Of a stretch of 64,000 nucleotides of DNA, positions 8,470 to 17,388 are shown piece by piece. Source of the DNA: Streptomyces roseirectus (GTDB taxonomy: Bacteria; Actinomycetota; Actinomycetes; Streptomycetales; Streptomycetaceae); assembly GCF_014489635.1 (NCBI RefSeq), contig NZ_CP060828.1, positions 3,758,001-3,822,000 of the forward strand, read 5' to 3'. Every line of letters starts with the position of its first letter. The stretch's first letter is position 1. A program made the translations under genes and the position numbers. A model generated the notes under the pieces. It had not been told where the DNA came from and ran no database searches. It saw only the letters and a list, made by a program, of their open reading frames with translations.

Positions 8470-11400
8470 GGGTGAGCGGCCGCGTCGTACGGTCGCGCAG
8501 CACCCGGACGCGGGCCCGGCGGGCGGCCTCGTAGGCGTAGTGGTGGGCCTGCGGGAAGTGGTCGCCCGCGAGGTCGCCGCCGGGGAGGAAACGGACGAGC
8601 CAGGCGACGGCGGCCGCGCCCTCGGCGGCGATGGCGGCGCGAGTGAGCAGGAACTCGTAGTCGCGGCGGTGGCCGGTGATCGCGGCGCTCGGGGTGTCCT
8701 CGAAGTACCGGAAGACGGCCTCGGCCCGCGAGGGCGGGACCTGGTCAGGAATCCGCACCAGCCGCTGGGACCGTCCCCGGCGCAACTGGTGCAGGTAGTC
8801 GTCCACTTCGGCCTCCGGGGACAGCGCGTACAGCCAGGCGCGCGAGGCGTCCGCCGCGTAACCGGGTGCCCCGGGATCGACACGGGCGCGCAGTTCGGTG
8901 ACGACGGCGTCGAGGCCGTACGGCGTCAGCGCGGCGACGACGCGGTCCGTGTCCCACATGAAGCCGTCGCCCGTCTCGCCGGGCACGATCCGGCTGCCGA
9001 GGATCGCCGTCCGGATGATGTCGAGGCCCACCGGCGCGCCCCACGCGGCGAGCGTCGCGGCGGCGGCCACCTGGATGCGCGCGTCCAAGTGGCCCAGGAG
9101 CGCGTGGAGTTCGCCGGGGTCACCGGGGCAGTGGTCAAGGCTCTCCAGAGCCAGGACGCGGGCCTGGGTGCTGACGGTGTCGTCGTGGGCGAGGGCGAGC
9201 AGCGCGTCCCGGTGGATGTGGCCGTGGCCCTCGGCGACGTGGTCGCGCACCGCCCGCATGTACGGGCCCCGGCCTCGCATGCCCGCCGCACGGGACCGCT
9301 CGATCAGGTCCAGCACCCCGGCGTCACCGGCCGCGTCCAGGTACACCTCGGCGAGATCGCCCCCGTGGGGCCCGTCAAGGTGGTCCCGTAGCCGCTCGGC
9401 CAGCCGGGGCTCCGCCCTGTTCTTGAGGATCTCGCGCACCACGGGCGCCACGGGGTTCCCGTACTCGCCCTGGCACCGGACCAGCGCGTCCAGCAGAAGG
9501 TCGGCCGAGACGTCCTCCGGACCGAGCGCCTTGAGGATCAAAGGGACCCGCGCGCCGTGCGAGTAGTCGTACTCCGTGTCGCCGATGTCGTCCAACTCCC
9601 GTTCCAGCTCCGCCCGTAGCACCGGCACCGCCCCCTCCACCCGCAGTGTCCCCAGCGCCGAGACCAGCGCGTCCCGCAGCGCGCCCCGGCACAACGCGTA
9701 GGCGCCCAGCAGCCGTTCACCCACCCGGCGGCCACCGTGCGCCTCCAGCGCCTCGATCAGCGCGAGGCGCGCGGCCTCGGGCCGCCGGACGTCGCAGATG
9801 TAGGCGATGACGTCGTCGAGCTGTTCGTCGGAGCGCAGGACGCCGACCAGCGCCTCGGCGGCCCGGCGTTTCTCGTCCGGGTGCGGGGAGCGGTCCAGCA
9901 ACTCCCGGACGGCGGCGACGATGTGGCGCCGGAGGGCGACGTCGGCCACGCGCGGGCTGCCGGTCAGGCAGCGGGCCGCGAGGAGGAGGTCGGTGTGGAA
10001 GAAGTCGTCGCCCGGCAGGTCGAGGAGGTCGACGGCGTGGTCGTCCCCGAGTCGCAGGACGCCCGTCAGGAGCGGGGTCGCGTCCGGGAGGGCGCCCGCG
10101 AGCAGGAGGATCACCTCCTCCCACCACGGGTCGTAGCGGGCGTCGACGGCCTGGCGGACGCCCTCGGCGCCGCGTTCCAGGAGGGCGGCGGCGGTGAAGT
10201 GCTCCTGGAGGGTGAGGTGGAGGAAGCCGTACCAGCCGTGCGCCTGCGGCTTCAACAGGCCGTACTGGGTGCTGATCTCGTCGAGGATCGTGCGGCTGTC
10301 GGCGGGGTCGAGGTCGATGGTGGGCAGGAAGCGGGCGATCTGTTCGAGGAGGTCGTCCTCGGGGAAGTAGCGCAGGCCGCGCTGGTGGTAGTGGCGGGCG
10401 AGTTCCTTCAGGAGGTCCTGTTTGCGGTCGGTGGTGAAGCGGCTGTAGCGGGTGATCTCGCGGTGCGCGTCCCATTCGCGCAGCAGGACTTCGACGCACC
10501 GCTGGTACAACGCGGCCCGCCGCTCGGGGAGTTCGAGGTCGCGCTCGTAGACGATCGCGATGAGGCTGAGCAACAGCGGGTTGGCGGCGAGGGTTTGGAG
10601 CCGCCCGTTCGCCGAGAGGGCGCGGACGAGCCCGGCGCGGCGGCGGTCGGCCGCGCCGAACCAGTTCGCGACGAACGTCTCGATCTGCGGCCACTCGAAG
10701 TCCAGCGCCTCCAGGACCTGGAACTGCTGGAGGCCGCCGCGCCAGCCCTGACGGCGGCAGGTCGCGGCGATGGGGGCGCGCGGGAACCTCGTCGCCAGGC
10801 GGGTGATCTCGGCGGTGACCTTGCGGTAGGCGCTCTCCGCCTCCTGCGCGTTCTCGCCGCCGAGGACTTCGTCGAGGCCGTCGAGGAGGAGGACCGCGCT
10901 GCCGTCGGCGAGGCGTTCCACGAGGTAGTCGCGGGCGTCGTCGAACCCGTAGTGGTCGGCCCAGTGCTCCGCGAGGTGGTCCAGCAGGGAGGTGTGGCCG
11001 CTCTCGACGAACCTGAACAGTTCGACGTAGGCCGGGAGTAGGGGTGGCTCCTGAGTCGTACGGGTCGCCAGGCGCAGGGCCAGGTGGCGGAGCATGGTCG
11101 TCTTGCCGGCGCCGGGGTCGCCGACGACGACGATGCGGCGGTAGCGCTGGAGGGCGTCGGCGGGGGTGTGGGTCTGGACGGCGGTGGCGCGGGCCTCGGC
11201 GGCGGCTGCTCTGGCGCGGGCGCGTTCGGTCTGGGCGCGTTCGGCCTGGGCGCGTTCGCGCTCCTGTGCGTCCCCGGGCCGGCCGCCCGCGAGGCGGTAG
11301 GGGTCGTCAGGGTCGGCGGCCGGGTCCGTGAACAGGCGGGGCTCGTCGCCGTCCAGCTCCTCGGCGGACAGGAACCGCAACGGCTGCTGCTCCTGCACGC

Positions 11401-11794
11401 CGACCTGCACGTACAGCCGCTCCAGCCGCAGCGGGCGGGACATGTCGAGGATCTTGAGGGTCGACAGCTCCTGCACCAGGCGGGCGCAGTACGCCGCCGC
11501 GCCGTCCTCCAGCGTCGAGCGGTGCTCGGCGACACGCTGCGCGGCGCGCTCGGTCTCCTGGCGCTCCTCGCGCTCGGCCCGGCGCCGCTCGCGTTCCGTC
11601 AACTGGCGTTCGTGGTCCCACTCCTGTTCCTTCAGACGGAGCTGGGAGGCGAGTTCGAGCTGGATCTTCTCCCGCTCCAGGCTCTGCGCGCGCTGTACCT
11701 GCCACAGGGCGACGCCCGCCGCGATCAGGGCGACCAGCAGACCGCCCAGGGCGGTGACGACGGACGCGCTGTCCAGCGCGAGATTCCCCCTCAT
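8420..11794 (-). CDS. Membrane-anchored NACHT-domain NTPase with HEAT-like repeats
   Basis: 1124 residues. Order: one transmembrane helix (about 14-32); a Glu/Arg/Gln-rich coiled coil (about 36-95) with a second Ala/Glu/Arg stretch near 175-205; the P-loop GDPGAGKTT (225-233); Walker B LLLDGLDEV (302-310), the Asp-x-x-Asp-Glu form of NACHT ATPases; a helical region; then about 500 residues of repeated short helices (GVLRSDEQLDDVIAY, DALVSALGTLRVEGAVPVL) of HEAT/PBS type. NACHT-STAND proteins sense a ligand and oligomerise; bacterial members include anti-phage defence proteins. No C-terminal nuclease or other effector is evident, so if it is a defence protein the effector part may be the membrane helix, which is inference. 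It stands alone in an accessory region. The last 50 bases overlap the methyltransferase gene tail to tail. Confidence 0.85.
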   Translation of the reverse strand: MRGNLALDSASVVTALGGLLVALIAAGVALWQVQRAQSLEREKIQLELASQLRLKEQEWDHERQLTERERRRAEREERQETERAAQRVAEHRSTLEDGAAAYCARLVQELSTLKILDMSRPLRLERLYVQVGVQEQQPLRFLSAEELDGDEPRLFTDPAADPDDPYRLAGGRPGDAQERERAQAERAQTERARARAAAAEARATAVQTHTPADALQRYRRIVVVGDPGAGKTTMLRHLALRLATRTTQEPPLLPAYVELFRFVESGHTSLLDHLAEHWADHYGFDDARDYLVERLADGSAVLLLDGLDEVLGGENAQEAESAYRKVTAEITRLATRFPRAPIAATCRRQGWRGGLQQFQVLEALDFEWPQIETFVANWFGAADRRRAGLVRALSANGRLQTLAANPLLLSLIAIVYERDLELPERRAALYQRCVEVLLREWDAHREITRYSRFTTDRKQDLLKELARHYHQRGLRYFPEDDLLEQIARFLPTIDLDPADSRTILDEISTQYGLLKPQAHGWYGFLHLTLQEHFTAAALLERGAEGVRQAVDARYDPWWEEVILLLAGALPDATPLLTGVLRLGDDHAVDLLDLPGDDFFHTDLLLAARCLTGSPRVADVALRRHIVAAVRELLDRSPHPDEKRRAAEALVGVLRSDEQLDDVIAYICDVRRPEAARLALIEALEAHGGRRVGERLLGAYALCRGALRDALVSALGTLRVEGAVPVLRAELERELDDIGDTEYDYSHGARVPLILKALGPEDVSADLLLDALVRCQGEYGNPVAPVVREILKNRAEPRLAERLRDHLDGPHGGDLAEVYLDAAGDAGVLDLIERSRAAGMRGRGPYMRAVRDHVAEGHGHIHRDALLALAHDDTVSTQARVLALESLDHCPGDPGELHALLGHLDARIQVAAAATLAAWGAPVGLDIIRTAILGSRIVPGETGDGFMWDTDRVVAALTPYGLDAVVTELRARVDPGAPGYAADASRAWLYALSPEAEVDDYLHQLRRGRSQRLVRIPDQVPPSRAEAVFRYFEDTPSAAITGHRRDYEFLLTRAAIAAEGAAAVAWLVRFLPGGDLAGDHFPQAHHYAYEAARRARVRVLRDRTTRPLTLTRAAPPASPAPPPPG

Positions 11795-11894
11795 TCCGCC
11801 GATTGTGACAGCGGGGGTGGGCGATGAAACCCCTTTTGCGCAGGGTCGGTTGGGGGGCGTACGCAGAGGTCCGCCGAAGGCCCGGCACCGAGGA

Positions 11895-13136
11895 CTACAC
11901 CCCCTCCGCCCGCCTCCTCAGCAGCTCCCTCTCCCGCCCGTTCCCCGCCAACCCCGCTGCTCTCACGAACTCCGCGCGCGCCTCCTCCGTCCGGCCGAGG
12001 CGTTCCAGCAGGTCGCCCCGGACGCTGGGCAGCAAGTGGTAAGCCTCCAGGGCGGGTTCGGCGGCGAGGGCGTCGACCAGGGTCAGCGCAGCCGCCGGCC
12101 CCTGCGTCATCGAGACGGCCACCGCGCGGTTCAACTCGACGACGGGGGACGGGAATCGGGTGGCGAGGAGGCCGTACAGGACGGCGATCGAGGGCCAGTC
12201 GGTGTCCTCGTACCGGTGGGCGTGGGCGTGGCAGGCGGCGATCGTGGCCTGGAGGGTGTAGCGGCCGGGGGCGCCGGAGGTGGTGGCCTCGGCGCGGGCG
12301 AGGGCGTGGATGCCCCGGGCGATGAGGGGGCGGTTCCAGCGGCGGCGGTCCTGGTCGCGCAGGAGGACGGGGCCGCCGTCGGGGTCCGTGCGGGCGGGGG
12401 TGCGGGACGCCTGGAACTCCAACAGGGCGGCCAGGGCGTGGACTTCGGGCTCCTGCGGCATGAGGGCGGCGAGTTGGCGGGCCAGCCGCAGGGCGTCCTC
12501 GCAGAGGGCGGGGCGCAGCCAGTCGTCGCCGGCCGTCGCGGCGTAACCCTCGTTGAAGATCAGGTAGATGACGTCCAGGACGGAGCCGAGGCGGGCCTCG
12601 CGGTCGGGGCCGTGGGGGACTTCGAAGGCGACGTTCTTCTCGGCGAGGGTGCGTTTGGCTCGGACGATCCTCTGCGCGACCGTCGCTTCGGGGGCGAGGT
12701 AGGCCCGCGCGATCTCGGCCGTCGTGAGGCCGCCCAGCAGGCGCAGGATGAGCGCTGTGCGGGCGGCCGGGGTCAGTACCGGATGGCACGCCATGAAGAC
12801 GAGCCTGAGGACGTCGTCACCAAAGTCGTCGGCGTCGGTGTCGCCCTCGGGCGGTGGCGTCGTTTCCGTCAAGTCCCGGCCGATCTCGGCGAGTTTGCGG
12901 GCGTAGGTCTCGCGGCGGCGGATCAGGTCGACGGCGCGGCGCCTGGCCGTGGCGGTCAGCCAGGCGCCGGGGTTGTCGGGGACGCCGTCCCTCGGCCACT
13001 GCTCCAAGGCCGCGACGAGGGCGTCCTGGGCCAGTTCCTCGGCGATTCCCACGTCCCGGACGAGGCGGGTGACGGTCGCGATGATCCGTGGGGACTCGAT
13101 CCGGAAGACGGTCTCGACGGCCTCGCGGGGGTCCAT
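11895..13136 (-). CDS. ECF42-type RNA polymerase sigma factor with C-terminal TPR-like extension
   Basis: 413 residues from the ATG at 13136 (MDPREAVETVFRIES); a GTG six codons upstream (13154) is the alternative. Sigma region 2 covers about 10-80 (AQDALVAALEQWP...ARRRAVDLIRRR) and region 4 about 110-170 (LTTAEIARAYLAPEATVAQRIVRAK). A long helical C-terminal domain (about 180-413, with LIFNEGYAA and LYGLLATRFPSPVVELNRAVAVS) follows. That layout, and the DGPF protein directly upstream, define group ECF42, which has no anti-sigma factor and depends on its C-terminal extension. The trigger is unknown. Confidence 0.9.
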   Translation of the reverse strand: MDPREAVETVFRIESPRIIATVTRLVRDVGIAEELAQDALVAALEQWPRDGVPDNPGAWLTATARRRAVDLIRRRETYARKLAEIGRDLTETTPPPEGDTDADDFGDDVLRLVFMACHPVLTPAARTALILRLLGGLTTAEIARAYLAPEATVAQRIVRAKRTLAEKNVAFEVPHGPDREARLGSVLDVIYLIFNEGYAATAGDDWLRPALCEDALRLARQLAALMPQEPEVHALAALLEFQASRTPARTDPDGGPVLLRDQDRRRWNRPLIARGIHALARAEATTSGAPGRYTLQATIAACHAHAHRYEDTDWPSIAVLYGLLATRFPSPVVELNRAVAVSMTQGPAAALTLVDALAAEPALEAYHLLPSVRGDLLERLGRTEEARAEFVRAAGLAGNGRERELLRRRAEGV

Positions 13137-13203
13137 GGTGCGCTGTCGTTCCACAACTCACCATGGAACACCCCGGCACTGACATCAGCCCGGCGACAAA
13201 GGC

Positions 13204-13560
13204 TCAGCCTTCCGCGATCTCCCGCACCTCGCAGGTCAGCGTCCAGAACTCCTCGTGGACGCGCAGGAACCGCTCGGCCCAGTACAGCGCCTCCGCGCGG
13301 TCCTTGCACTGGGTGATCGCGTATCCGCCCACGACCTCCTTGGACTCGGTGAACGGCCCGTCCGTGACGGTGATCCTGCCGCCCTCCCAGCGCACGCTCA
13401 TCCCCTCGGCGCTCGGCAGCAGTCCGGCCGTGTCGAGCATGACGCCCGCCTTGGTGATCTCCTCGATCAACTCCCCCATCCGGCGGCCCAGTTCCTCGCT
13501 GTGGCCCTCGGCCGGGACACGTGCCTCGTCGATCTTCACGAGCGACAGGTAGCGGGGCAT
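13204..13560 (-). CDS. DGPF (YCII-related) domain protein, ECF42 partner
   Basis: 118 residues, MPRYLSLVKIDEARVP..., with the signature DGPF inside TVTDGPFTESKEVVGGYAI. YCII-related proteins have a ferredoxin-like fold; the biochemical role of DGPF proteins is not established. It is the first gene of the two-gene unit with the ECF42 sigma factor (gap 67 bases to the preferred start). A matching ECF42-type promoter lies upstream, so it is the likely autoregulated target. Confidence 0.9.
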   Translation of the reverse strand: MPRYLSLVKIDEARVPAEGHSEELGRRMGELIEEITKAGVMLDTAGLLPSAEGMSVRWEGGRITVTDGPFTESKEVVGGYAITQCKDRAEALYWAERFLRVHEEFWTLTCEVREIAEG

Positions 13561-13630
13561 GGTGACTCCTCGGTGTTCATGGGCCGTCGGGGCCCGGTGA
13601 GCGGGGCCGTTCCCCGCCTCTCACCCGTAC

Positions 13631-13657
13631 GTCGAACGAGACCGCGCCACATCGACA
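13631..13657 (-). promoter_or_regulatory. Candidate ECF42-dependent promoter of the DGPF-sigma operon
   Basis: On the - strand, TGTCGA (13657-13652), a 17-base spacer, and CGAC (13634-13631). ECF42 promoters described in Streptomyces have TGTCGA at -35 and CGA(C/T) at -10, as I recall from the literature. It is about 70 bases upstream of the DGPF start, consistent with autoregulation. Confidence 0.65.
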
Positions 13658-13679
13658 GACTCACCGGAAAAATCCCGGG

Positions 13680-14684
13680 CTATCTCAACGACTCCCACAG
13701 CTCCCGCGCCTCAGGCTCCTTCGCGATCACCCGGTTCGAGTCCGACGGCGCCGGCACGACCGGCATCATCACGGTCGTGAGGTTGGCGACCGACAACCCC
13801 CGTACGCTCTGCCCGAGTTGCATCAGGTCGGAGAGGGAGCTGAGCCCGGTGTCGGTGGTCAGGCTGCCGGTGACGGCGTCGGCGACCTGGTAGAGCTTGG
13901 TGGGGCTGCTGAGCAGGTCGAGCCGGGAGATCTGGGTCAACAGGGCTTTCACCAGCGTCTGTTGGAGCCCTATGCGGCCGAGGTCGCTGCCGTCGCCGAT
14001 GCCGTGGCGGGTGCGCGCGAGGGCGAGGGCGGTCTTGCCGTCCAAGTGGTGGGTGCCCGCGTCGAGTCGGAGGTGGCTGTCGACGTCGTCGATGTCCTGG
14101 GTGGTCGTGACGGTGACGCCGCCGAGCGCGTCGACGAGCTTCGCGAAGCCCGCGAAGTCGACCTCGATGTAGTGGTCCATGCGGACGCCGGTCATCGTCT
14201 CGACGGTCTTGACGGCGCAGGCGGGCCCGCCGCGTTCGTAAGCGGTGTTGAACATGACGCCGTGGGCGACCCGGCTGGTGCCGCCCGAGGGGAGCGGGCA
14301 GGAGGGGCGGGTGACGAGGGTGTCGCGGGGGATGCTGACGACCGTCGCGGCGGTACGGCCGGCGTCGAGGTGGACGACCATGGCCGTGTCGGAGCGCGCA
14401 CCGCCCTCGGGGCCGCCGCCGAGTTCCTTGTTCTCCTTGCCTGTTCGGGAGTCGGAGCCGAGGACGAGGATGTTGAGGGAGCCGGTGGGGAGCGGGGAGG
14501 CCGAGGGGGACGGGGTGATCATCGGACGGGTGGGGCGGTCGTCGCCGAGCGCCTGGTCGATGTCGACGCTCTTGATGTTGGCGTTGAGGTGCCAGTAGAC
14601 CCAGCCGCCGGCGGCGACCCCCAGCACGAGTACGCCCGCGAGGGTGAGGCCGACGATCTTCAGGACCCTCGACCGCCGGCTCAC
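13680..14684 (-). CDS. LytR-CpsA-Psr (LCP) family cell-envelope transferase
   Basis: 334 residues from the GTG at 14684, preceded by GAAGG at good spacing; longer forms from GTG or TTG up to 14750 are possible. An N-terminal membrane anchor (VLKIVGLTLAGVLVLGVAAGGWVYW) is followed by the extracellular LCP domain, with LNILVLGSDSRTG, GARSDTAMVVHLD, SIPRDTLV and ALALARTRHGIGDGSDLGR, the arginine/aspartate motifs that bind polyprenyl phosphate. The family attaches teichoic acids or other polymers to peptidoglycan. It is a single gene upstream of the DGPF-ECF42 unit, with no visible link to it. Confidence 0.92.
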   Translation of the reverse strand: MSRRSRVLKIVGLTLAGVLVLGVAAGGWVYWHLNANIKSVDIDQALGDDRPTRPMITPSPSASPLPTGSLNILVLGSDSRTGKENKELGGGPEGGARSDTAMVVHLDAGRTAATVVSIPRDTLVTRPSCPLPSGGTSRVAHGVMFNTAYERGGPACAVKTVETMTGVRMDHYIEVDFAGFAKLVDALGGVTVTTTQDIDDVDSHLRLDAGTHHLDGKTALALARTRHGIGDGSDLGRIGLQQTLVKALLTQISRLDLLSSPTKLYQVADAVTGSLTTDTGLSSLSDLMQLGQSVRGLSVANLTTVMMPVVPAPSDSNRVIAKEPEARELWESLR

Positions 14685-14835
14685 CTGTCTGCCTTCGTCG
14701 CCTTGCTCCTCGTTTCGCGTCACACGACGAACATAAGTCCGGAATGTCAACGCACTGTAAGGAGAGGGGCCTCAGGGCTGATTTCTTCGGAAAATCTCAC
14801 ATCCGGAGGCAAGCCCCGCGCCCGGCACCGAGCCC

Positions 14836-16188
14836 CTACGTCACCGTCACCACCGGCACCGGATTGCCCCCGCTCCAGGACCCGTTGAACCCGAACGACA
14901 CCGAACCCCCGTCCGGCACGGTCCCGTTGTACGACGCGTTCGCGCACGACACCGCCGCCCCCGACTGCGTACACACCGCGTTCCACGCCTGCGTCACAGC
15001 CTGCCCGGCGCCGAAGGTCCAGGTCGCCCGCCAGGACGACAGCGCGGCCCCGGAGCAGGAGATCACCACGTTCCCGGTGAACCCGGTGTTCCACTGACTG
15101 GTGACGGTGTACGTCGCCCGGCACGCCCCGGTCGGCGGGTTCGACGTCCCGCCGAGCGCTTCGGAGATGCCGTAATAGGCCGGTTTCGGCTGGAAGTTGG
15201 CGTCGTACGGCGTCGCCGCCCCCTCCCCGGGGAACGTCGACTCGACCCAGGAGTCGGAGTCGGTGAACCCCCACACCGTGAGGTTCACGCACCGCGCGAC
15301 GGCGACACAAGCGGCCGTCACCGCCTTGTAGTCGGCCTTCTGTTGGGCCAACTTGCCCGCGTCGGAAGGGAGGTTCATGCGAATGTCCAGCTCGGTGATC
15401 GCGACGTCGAGCCCGAGGTCGGCGAACCGCTGGATGTTCTGCTGGAACGAGGACGGGACCTGACCGAGGATCAGATGTGCCTGGAGGCCGACGCCGTCGA
15501 TCGGCACGCCCCGCTGCTTGAGCGAACTGACCAGGTTGTAGAGGGCGTTGGACTTCGCGTTGACGCCCTCGACGTTGTAGTCGTTGATGTAGAGCTTGGC
15601 GTCGGGGTCGGCGGCCCGCGCCCACCGCAGCGCGTTCGCGATGTAGTCGACACCGAGGCCGTTGTACCAGAGGGTCGGGCGGTAGGTGCCGTCCTCGTTG
15701 AAGGGCTCGTTGACGACGTCCCAGGCGGCGATGCGGCCCTTGTAGCGGCCGACCTCGGTGTCGATGTGGTTCTGCAGCAGGGTGCTCAACTGGGCGGGCG
15801 TCCAGGTGCCGTTGGTGAGCCAGTTCGGGTTCTGGTTGTGCCAGACGAGGGTGTGGCCGCGCACCTGCTGGTTGTGGGCCTCGGCGAAGTCGACGATCTG
15901 GTCGGCCTCGGTCCAGTTGAAGGTGCCCCGCGTCGGTTCGACCGAGCCCCACTTCATGGCGTTGCCGGGGGTCAGGGAGGAGAACTGGGTGCCGGCGAGG
16001 TCGCCGTAGGTGCCGGTGAGCTTGGAGCCGGTCACCGCCGTGCCGATGACCTTGCCCTTGGCCGTGCCGAGGTCGCGCAGGGGGGTGTCGGCGGCCTGGG
16101 CGGGGGTGGCCGTCGCGGTGAGCAGGGCGCCTACGGTCACCGCCCCGGCGAGCAGAGCGGACAGGCGTGATCGGGGGGAGGATCTCAT
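14836..16188 (-). CDS. Secreted endo-1,4-beta-xylanase, GH10 with CBM2
   Basis: 450 residues from the ATG at 16188, with GGAGG just upstream. A signal peptide ends near TATPAQAADT. The GH10 catalytic barrel has the acid/base Glu in WDVVNEPF and the nucleophile Glu in AITELDIRM, plus substrate-site residues in GHTLVWHNQ. After a short linker a cellulose-binding CBM2 domain follows (CRATYTVTSQWNTGFTGNVVIS ... GFNGSWSGGNPVP), carrying the usual cysteine pair. It hydrolyses xylan outside the cell. The box CGAAACTTTCG sits immediately upstream, overlapping the ribosome-binding site. The LacI regulator gene upstream on the same strand and the GH3 glycosidase beyond it complete a xylan/oligosaccharide module. 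Confidence 0.95.
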   Translation of the reverse strand: MRSSPRSRLSALLAGAVTVGALLTATATPAQAADTPLRDLGTAKGKVIGTAVTGSKLTGTYGDLAGTQFSSLTPGNAMKWGSVEPTRGTFNWTEADQIVDFAEAHNQQVRGHTLVWHNQNPNWLTNGTWTPAQLSTLLQNHIDTEVGRYKGRIAAWDVVNEPFNEDGTYRPTLWYNGLGVDYIANALRWARAADPDAKLYINDYNVEGVNAKSNALYNLVSSLKQRGVPIDGVGLQAHLILGQVPSSFQQNIQRFADLGLDVAITELDIRMNLPSDAGKLAQQKADYKAVTAACVAVARCVNLTVWGFTDSDSWVESTFPGEGAATPYDANFQPKPAYYGISEALGGTSNPPTGACRATYTVTSQWNTGFTGNVVISCSGAALSSWRATWTFGAGQAVTQAWNAVCTQSGAAVSCANASYNGTVPDGGSVSFGFNGSWSGGNPVPVVTVT

Positions 16189-16199
16189 TGCGGGTGCCT

Positions 16200-16212
16200 C
16201 CGAAAGTTTCGG
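16200..16212 (-). promoter_or_regulatory. Xylanase-type operator CGAAACTTTCG
   Basis: The coding strand reads CCGAAACTTTCGG, a perfect odd-length palindrome ending in the GGAGG ribosome-binding site of the xylanase. CGAAACTTTCG boxes precede xylanase genes in Streptomyces lividans and mediate repression (recalled). Binding here would block transcription or translation initiation. Confidence 0.65.
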
Positions 16213-16270
16213 TTGTGCAACCGATTGACTTCGGAGGAGTGTGGGGGCGCCCGCCACACCCGTCAATACA

Positions 16271-17326
16271 TCAGCTTCCGGCCAACGGCGGCACCCCCGT
16301 GCTGGAGCGCACCACGAGGCTCGTCGCCAGCTCCACCCGGGTCGCCGCCGGGCCCTCCGCGCTCCCGTTGTCGGACCGCCCGAGTTCGAGGACGAGCCGC
16401 GCCGCCGCCTCGGCCATCTCGGTCAGCGGCTGGCGGACGGTCGTCAGCGGCGGCCCGACCCAGCGGGCGACCGGCAGGTCGTCGAAGCCGACGACGCTGA
16501 GGTCTTCGGGGATGCGCAGCCCCAGCTCGCGCGCCGCCTCGTACAGGCCGAGCGCCTGGAGGTCGTTGCCGGCGAAGACGGCGGTGGGCCGGTCGGGGCG
16601 GGCCAGCAGTTCACGGCCGACGCGGTAGCCGGTGTCGTGGTGGAAGTCGCCCGTACGGATGAGGTCGGACTCGACCGGCAGCCCGGCGGTCTCCAGCGCC
16701 GCGCGGTAGCCGTCGACGCGGGCGCGGCTGCACATCATCTGCGGCGGGCCGCTGATCGCGCCGATCCTGCGGTGGCCGAGTTCGACCAGGTGCCGGGTGG
16801 CGGCGAGGCCGCCCTGCCAGTTGGTGGCGCCGATCGAGGGGACGTCCGCACCGGGGTCGCCCGCCGGGTCCATGACGACGAACGGCACGGAACGGCTGGT
16901 CAGCAGGGCGCGCTGGGACTCGTCGAGGCCGGACAGGACGAGGATGACGCCGTGCGGGCGGCGGGCGGCGACCTGGTCGGCCCAGGTCCGGCCGGGGGTG
17001 AGCCGGCCCGCGCTCTCGCTGAGCACGACGCTGAGGCCGGCGTCGCGCGCGACGTTCTCGACGCCCCGGATGACTTCGAGGGCCCAGGCGCTCTCCAGCT
17101 CGTGGAAGACCAGGTCGATGAGGGGTGAACGGGTCGCCTCGGCCCGTCGGCGCCGGTAGCCGTGGGCGCGCAGCAGGTTCTCGACACGGGTCCGGGTGCC
17201 GGGCGCGACGTCGGCCCGTCCGTTGAGGACCTTCGAAACAGTCGGCGCGGAGACGCCGGCCTCGCGGGCGATCTCCGCGAGCGTCGCGGTCTGTGGCCGC
17301 GTTTCAGCGGGGTCCGAGGGTGTCAT
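16271..17326 (-). CDS. LacI-family transcriptional repressor
   Basis: 351 residues from the ATG at 17326. The helix-turn-helix TLAEIAREAGVSAPTVSKVLNGR (about 15-37) is followed by the hinge and a periplasmic-binding-like sugar-sensing domain (VDGYRAALETAGLP, AVFAGNDLQALGLYEAARELG, SVVGFDDLPVARWVGPPLTTVRQP). It lies between and probably controls the xylanase downstream and the divergent GH3 gene, with xylo- or gluco-oligosaccharide as inducer. Candidate operators are the palindrome before the xylanase and the paired repeats at 17389-17419. Confidence 0.92.
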   Translation of the reverse strand: MTPSDPAETRPQTATLAEIAREAGVSAPTVSKVLNGRADVAPGTRTRVENLLRAHGYRRRRAEATRSPLIDLVFHELESAWALEVIRGVENVARDAGLSVVLSESAGRLTPGRTWADQVAARRPHGVILVLSGLDESQRALLTSRSVPFVVMDPAGDPGADVPSIGATNWQGGLAATRHLVELGHRRIGAISGPPQMMCSRARVDGYRAALETAGLPVESDLIRTGDFHHDTGYRVGRELLARPDRPTAVFAGNDLQALGLYEAARELGLRIPEDLSVVGFDDLPVARWVGPPLTTVRQPLTEMAEAAARLVLELGRSDNGSAEGPAATRVELATSLVVRSSTGVPPLAGS

Positions 17327-17388
17327 GGCGGCGATCGTATCGCCGCATGCCCTCTTGACGAACCCCGTGAGACGCCATAGGTTCCCGG

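Noticed and set aside
13731..13751. tRNA T-arm-like GGTTCGAGTCC
   Set aside because: It lies in the LCP coding sequence and no acceptor or anticodon stem can be built around it.
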